Positions 60,721 to 64,000 of a stretch of DNA of 64,000 bases are shown here, piece after piece; within the stretch, counting starts at the first letter, position 1; the number at the start of each line of letters is the position of its first letter. The notes under the pieces are model-generated. The model saw only the letters and a list, made by a program, of their open reading frames with translations, was not told the origin of the DNA and did no database searches. This stretch comes from Caldisericum exile AZM16c01 (GTDB taxonomy: Bacteria > Caldisericota > Caldisericia > Caldisericales > Caldisericaceae), in contig NC_017096.1 of assembly GCF_000284335.1 (NCBI RefSeq), positions 1 through 64,000 of the forward strand. Direction: 5' to 3'. The position numbers and the translations under genes are program-made.

Positions 60721-61398
60721 TTACTGAGCCCAAAGACTGATCATGCCTTGATATGAAGAGATATTAGCGCTATTATCCTCTGGATTAATAACCCATGCAT
60801 AGAAAGACTTGGAAGCATCTACATTAAATCCTGTTGAGCCAGAGCCACCTATTAGCCTATGTGCAGTTATTGTAGACGAACCAGTATACTGTATGCCAAC
60901 ATCAATTGGCTCATTGGAAGGATTCCAGGTTAAAGAAAAAGAGACATAAATGTATCCTGAATACGGACCAAATCTGTTACCATAGCCTGGCTGAAGGTTT
61001 GCTCCACTTATAGGTACATCAATATGCCAAACATCGGGTTTTACAATAGGATGGGAAACCTTTTCAAATTTCACACTGAAAGATTCATTAGGGCTTTTCC
61101 TTTCAGATTCTGCTTTCTTCATTGCTTCCATATCTATTCCTACAACATAAGCATAAGGCAACCTATTAGGAGAGTTAGTAAATTCCTCAAATTCTTTTAC
61201 ATCAACCAATTGGTAAATAACTATGTTGGATAAATTCCTGATATCTTCTTCAAATGAAGTAAACTCAGGCACTTCAACAAGTTTAAGGTTTTCATCCGCA
61301 ATCTTTACGTTTCTTACAGAAGTGGAATCTGTCGCTTTTGCAAGACCAACACAACCTGCGATGATGATTACTAACGCAACCAAAATTAATTTCTTCAT
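60721..61398 (-). CDS. Lipoprotein of unknown function
   Basis: The 225-residue protein starts MKKLILVALVIIIAGC, with a good lipobox (Cys16). The mature part has a helical N-terminal half (FEEDIRNLSNIVIYQLVDVK) and a strand-rich C-terminal half ending SYQGMISLWAQ. Family not recognised. An ECF-type promoter (61440-61469) lies about 40 bases before its start, the shortest leader of the set, so it is a likely direct target of the adjacent sigma factor. Confidence 0.72.
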   Translation of the reverse strand: MKKLILVALVIIIAGCVGLAKATDSTSVRNVKIADENLKLVEVPEFTSFEEDIRNLSNIVIYQLVDVKEFEEFTNSPNRLPYAYVVGIDMEAMKKAESERKSPNESFSVKFEKVSHPIVKPDVWHIDVPISGANLQPGYGNRFGPYSGYIYVSFSLTWNPSNEPIDVGIQYTGSSTITAHRLIGGSGSTGFNVDASKSFYAWVINPEDNSANISSYQGMISLWAQ

Positions 61399-61439
61399 TT
61401 AACACCATCTCCTTTCTGAGAATTTTTCTTCTCATATAA

Positions 61440-61469
61440 TAAGACCTGAGATTTTGAAATTTTGTACCC
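61440..61469 (-). promoter_or_regulatory. ECF-type promoter (lipoprotein 61398)
   Basis: Minus strand GGGTAC (61469-61464), 18 bp, GTCTTA (61445-61440), then TTATATGAGAAG. Same class as the promoter at 60025-60054. Confidence 0.7.
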
Positions 61470-61524
61470 ATAGTTTGAAAGAATTTTTACTTTTTTCTTA
61501 AGATCATTTCCTCTTATATCTATC

Positions 61525-62775
61525 CTAATCTGAGCGATTCTCCAAATTTTTCTCGTGTTTCCCTTGGATAAAACATAGATTCAATGTAGAACCTGCTGGG
61601 GAAGAACGCAGGTGAACAAGTTACGATACATATGAGACTCCTATCTTAGAAAAAGGAGAGTGAAATATGTTAAAAAGAAAAACTGTTACCTCTGTATAAT
61701 GAAACTATAGAAAGATTAATAAGAGCTTCCAAGTTCTCTAAAAGTGATGAAGCCCAATTTAGGTTAAAAGTTGTTGAGTTCTCAAAGAAGCATGGTATAA
61801 GACTTGCCGTAGAAGTCTTCAAGTATCAAGAGCAACCATATTTAGGTGGAGGAGGTGTTTAAGAGAATCAGAGGGTAAACTTGATAGTCTCATTCCTAAA
61901 TCAAGAAGACCTAAGAAACTACGGAAGATGAAAATAAGCCCTGAGATTATATCCTTCATAAGAGAGATAAGAGTAGCATCCAAGAATGGGAAAAGAAAAG
62001 TTGAAGAAATTCATTGATGATTACTGTGGTAAAAGATGAATGAAGTCTATCTCAATATCAACAATAAGGAAGGTTATCAAAAGGTATAACCTCATAGAAT
62101 ATCCAAAGGGATTAAACTACCATAATCCTCAAAGTGGATTTGCAAAGAAAAAGAAAAATTACAAACTAAAGGTAAAGCCTTATCCTAAACCAAAAGAATT
62201 AGGATACATAGAGATAGACACAATCGTCAGGTTTGTAGAAGGAATAAAGAGATACATCCTCAATGCAGTTGACATATCCTCTAAGTTTCAATTTGCATAT
62301 GAGTTTAAATCATAAAACGGCAGAAACACATTAATCTTCTTTAAGAAACTTGAAACTGTTTATTTAATAAAGGATAGCATAAAGGTAGTTCAAAGAGATT
62401 TTGGTTCTGAGTTCTTAGGAGAGTTTGATGAATATCTCAAGAAGAAAAATATCAAACACAACTTCATTTATCCAAGATGTCCAAGAATAAATGGATTCAT
62501 AGAAAGAGCAAACAGAACATTACAGGAAGAATTCATAGACTTAAATCTCTTACTTCTTCCTGATAACATCAATGAATTCAATAAGAGACTTATTGACTAC
62601 CTCATATGGTACAATACTCAAAGACCACATAAGAGCTTAAACAATTTGACACCAATTGATTATGTGTTAAAATATTCTGTAGAGTCTCAAATGTATGTGA
62701 CTCATACAAAAACTTGCAATTTTTTCAAAAAAGTACTAAAACTTTTATGATGATAAAAAAATCGCTTAATTTAGG
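61525..62775 (+). mobile_element. Transposon E2 with decayed rve transposase
   Basis: Ends are CCTAATCTGAGCGATT at 61525 and the inverted CCTAAATTAAGCGATT ending at 62775. The element is 1251 bp and encloses a transposase pseudogene on the plus strand. Its ends match those of E1. It separates the island's ECF promoters from the peptidase-like gene at 62803. No target-site duplication was found. Confidence 0.72.
61667..62750 (+). pseudogene. rve-type (DDE integrase-core) transposase, frameshifted
   Basis: After the start codon the frame breaks within 10 codons. Other frames then give an N-terminal helix-turn-helix region (FSKKHGIRLAVEVFKVSRAT), the DDE core (ELGYIEIDTIVRFVEGIKRY; VVQRDFGSEFLGEFDEYLKK; CPRINGFIERANRTLQEEFI) and a typical end (WYNTQRPHKSLNNLTPIDYV). 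At least three frame breaks or stops are present. Confidence 0.8.
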
Positions 62776-62802
62776 TAAGAATTAAAGGAAAGGAGGAAAA
62801 AA

Positions 62803-63788
62803 ATGAAAAAGATACTAATTATTTTTGCCGTTCTTTGCTTAGTTTTAAATGTTCTCGTGCCTAAGGCCTTAGCAATTGGAGATAAGAACAAAGCAGAAGG
62901 AATGTTAAAAACTCTTCAAACTGCTAACCCAAATATTGCAAACTACGATATTAAGACTCATCTTGTAACTTACAAAGATGGCAGTAAACCAATTTATGTG
63001 ACGCCAAAAGGAGAACCTTCACAAAATGGTGAGGTAAGTTGGGATGATTTTATAAACAATCACGGAGACATGCGAGGCTGGTTAAAGTTGCCTCTAAACG
63101 CCATAATAGCTGAAAAAATGCGATTCTAGCAAAACATGGAATGCAAAGACAAGGAATCAAAGCAACTGCTTCTAATTATGCATATACAAATATGACACAG
63201 TACCCTCAACAAGGCTGTACATGGTGCGGTGTAGCAGCATCTGAGTCTGTTTTATCAAGCTGGGCTAAATATTCATCACAAACCGATATTGCCAACAAGG
63301 AATACGGATACATGGGGCTTTCAGTTCCAAGTGTTTCGGACTGTAATGCATCAGGTGTATCTGAGAGTGCAATTGCTTATGCCTTGAATGGATATATTTT
63401 CAATCAATGGAGTACATCTTACTGGTATAAGATTTGTCATTTTTATTCTATGCAGGATTTAATCAATCTACTATCTGCTGATATAGGAGCTGATACTGCT
63501 GGTGTTGTTTTTTGTGGTTATACCGAATATTTACCGGCTTGGAACGGACATCATGCTGTTCACTATACGGCAGTCTACGGCTATAATCTTGATTCTTCAA
63601 ACTTAGGTAATCCGACTATTTTTTACACGGATTCAGCAAATGGTTTGTATATTTATCTTGGCATAAAAACAAGTTCAGACGGATTAGTAAATTATTCCAT
63701 GCTTCCCGCATACAATAGTTGCCATTTAAATTATTCTTCAAGAGATAGCTATTATCAATATGCTTATCCGTATCCAGGGGTAGGATAA
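62803..63788 (+). CDS. C39-like papain-fold secreted protein with frameshift
   Basis: The first part (108 residues) has a signal peptide (MKKILIIFAVLCLVLNVLVP) and a pro-region-like segment. The second frame (from 63141) encodes the catalytic part: QQGCTWCGVAASESVLSSWA with the likely nucleophile Cys in WCG, HHAVHYTAVYGYN with the catalytic His, and FYTDSANG. One extra A in the A6 run at 63111-63116 would join the frames as AEKNAILAKHGMQRQGIKAT, giving one protein of about 328 residues. GGAGG precedes the first ATG. As read, the gene is broken, switchable, or affected by a sequencing error. Confidence 0.78.
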
Positions 63789-63808
63789 ATTTTTAGGAGA
63801 GAAGAATT

Positions 63809-64000
63809 ATGAAGAAAAAAATACATCGAATCATTACATTACTTGTTGGAATGGCCGTATTATTTGCTATAACTGGGTGTAGCAACAACCCACAATCTAA
63901 CAACCAAAATAATGCATTGCCTAATACAAATCAAAGCACGGTAACTCTTCAAAATCTTGTCAAAGGGAATGAAATAGTAAACCAAGCTAAATTAAAATAT
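63809..64000 (+). CDS. Lipoprotein, N-terminal part (runs off the window)
   Basis: Starts 20 bp after the peptidase-like gene with AGGAGAG upstream. The visible 64 residues begin MKKKIHRIITLLVGMAVLFA and continue ITGCSNN (lipobox Cys24), followed by an Asn/Gln-rich linker. The family cannot be told from this part. Confidence 0.75.
   Translation, partial: MKKKIHRIITLLVGMAVLFAITGCSNNPQSNNQNNALPNTNQSTVTLQNLVKGNEIVNQAKLKY

Noticed and set aside
1-64000. tRNA, rRNA and CRISPR arrays
   Set aside because: I looked for cloverleaf-like GGTTCGA-type arms, rRNA-like conserved stretches and regularly spaced direct repeats and found none. The dispersed repeats are irregular and have no equal-length spacers.

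Overview
The window opens exactly at dnaA and runs dnaA - DnaA-box cluster - dnaN - recF - DUF721/DciA. It is therefore the origin-proximal part of a bacterial chromosome, numbered from the first base of dnaA. The DNA is AT-rich (roughly one third G+C by eye). Gene content points to a strict anaerobe, probably thermophilic: a tungsten-type aldehyde:ferredoxin oxidoreductase with a radical-SAM partner, indolepyruvate:ferredoxin oxidoreductase, many exported proteins and no respiratory genes. A Caldisericum-like organism fits, but that is inference; no rRNA or tRNA gene is present to settle it.

The first 45 kb are mostly intact, tightly packed housekeeping and transport genes. They include replication initiation (1-4277), bioY and ilvE (4524-6144), an overlapping cluster of a PAS-GGDEF-PAS diguanylate cyclase, clpB, rsmG and a gingipain-like secreted protein (6644-13275), a HEPN/MNT pair (13770-14526), iorA, and several exported proteins and lipoproteins (19291-24541). 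Next come a structured 5' leader with overlapping P1/terminator stems ahead of an AOR gene, its radical SAM partner and nadE (25550-29634), a P-type ATPase, a niaR-niaP pair, a metal/corrinoid-type ABC importer operon (36331-40710) and a ChrB-domain/MFS pair. A family of dispersed palindromic repeats fills many of the gaps.

From about 44 kb on, the window is an accessory island of transposons, decayed genes and exported proteins, with two notable systems. (1) Two nearly identical IS110-type elements (44375-46142 and 53371-55138) each carry a non-coding left end that folds as a candidate bridge RNA. One loop is complementary to the flanking dispersed repeat (the target). The other carries the element's own right-end sequence and the complement of its left end (the donor). 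Joining the two ends would also create a sigma70-type promoter with 17-bp spacing. (2) An ECF sigma factor and a membrane-anchored putative anti-sigma factor (59308-60573) sit among five well-formed copies of an ECF-type promoter (GGAACT or GGGTAY, 17-18 bp, GTCTTA) plus two degenerate ones. These promoters head successive operons of lipoproteins, Amidase_6-type enzymes and an Asp-box propeller. The island looks like a self-contained ECF regulon of envelope or secreted functions, partly broken by IS insertions between promoters and genes and by single-base homopolymer frameshifts.

Calls rest on reading translations and motifs by eye; no database search was run.
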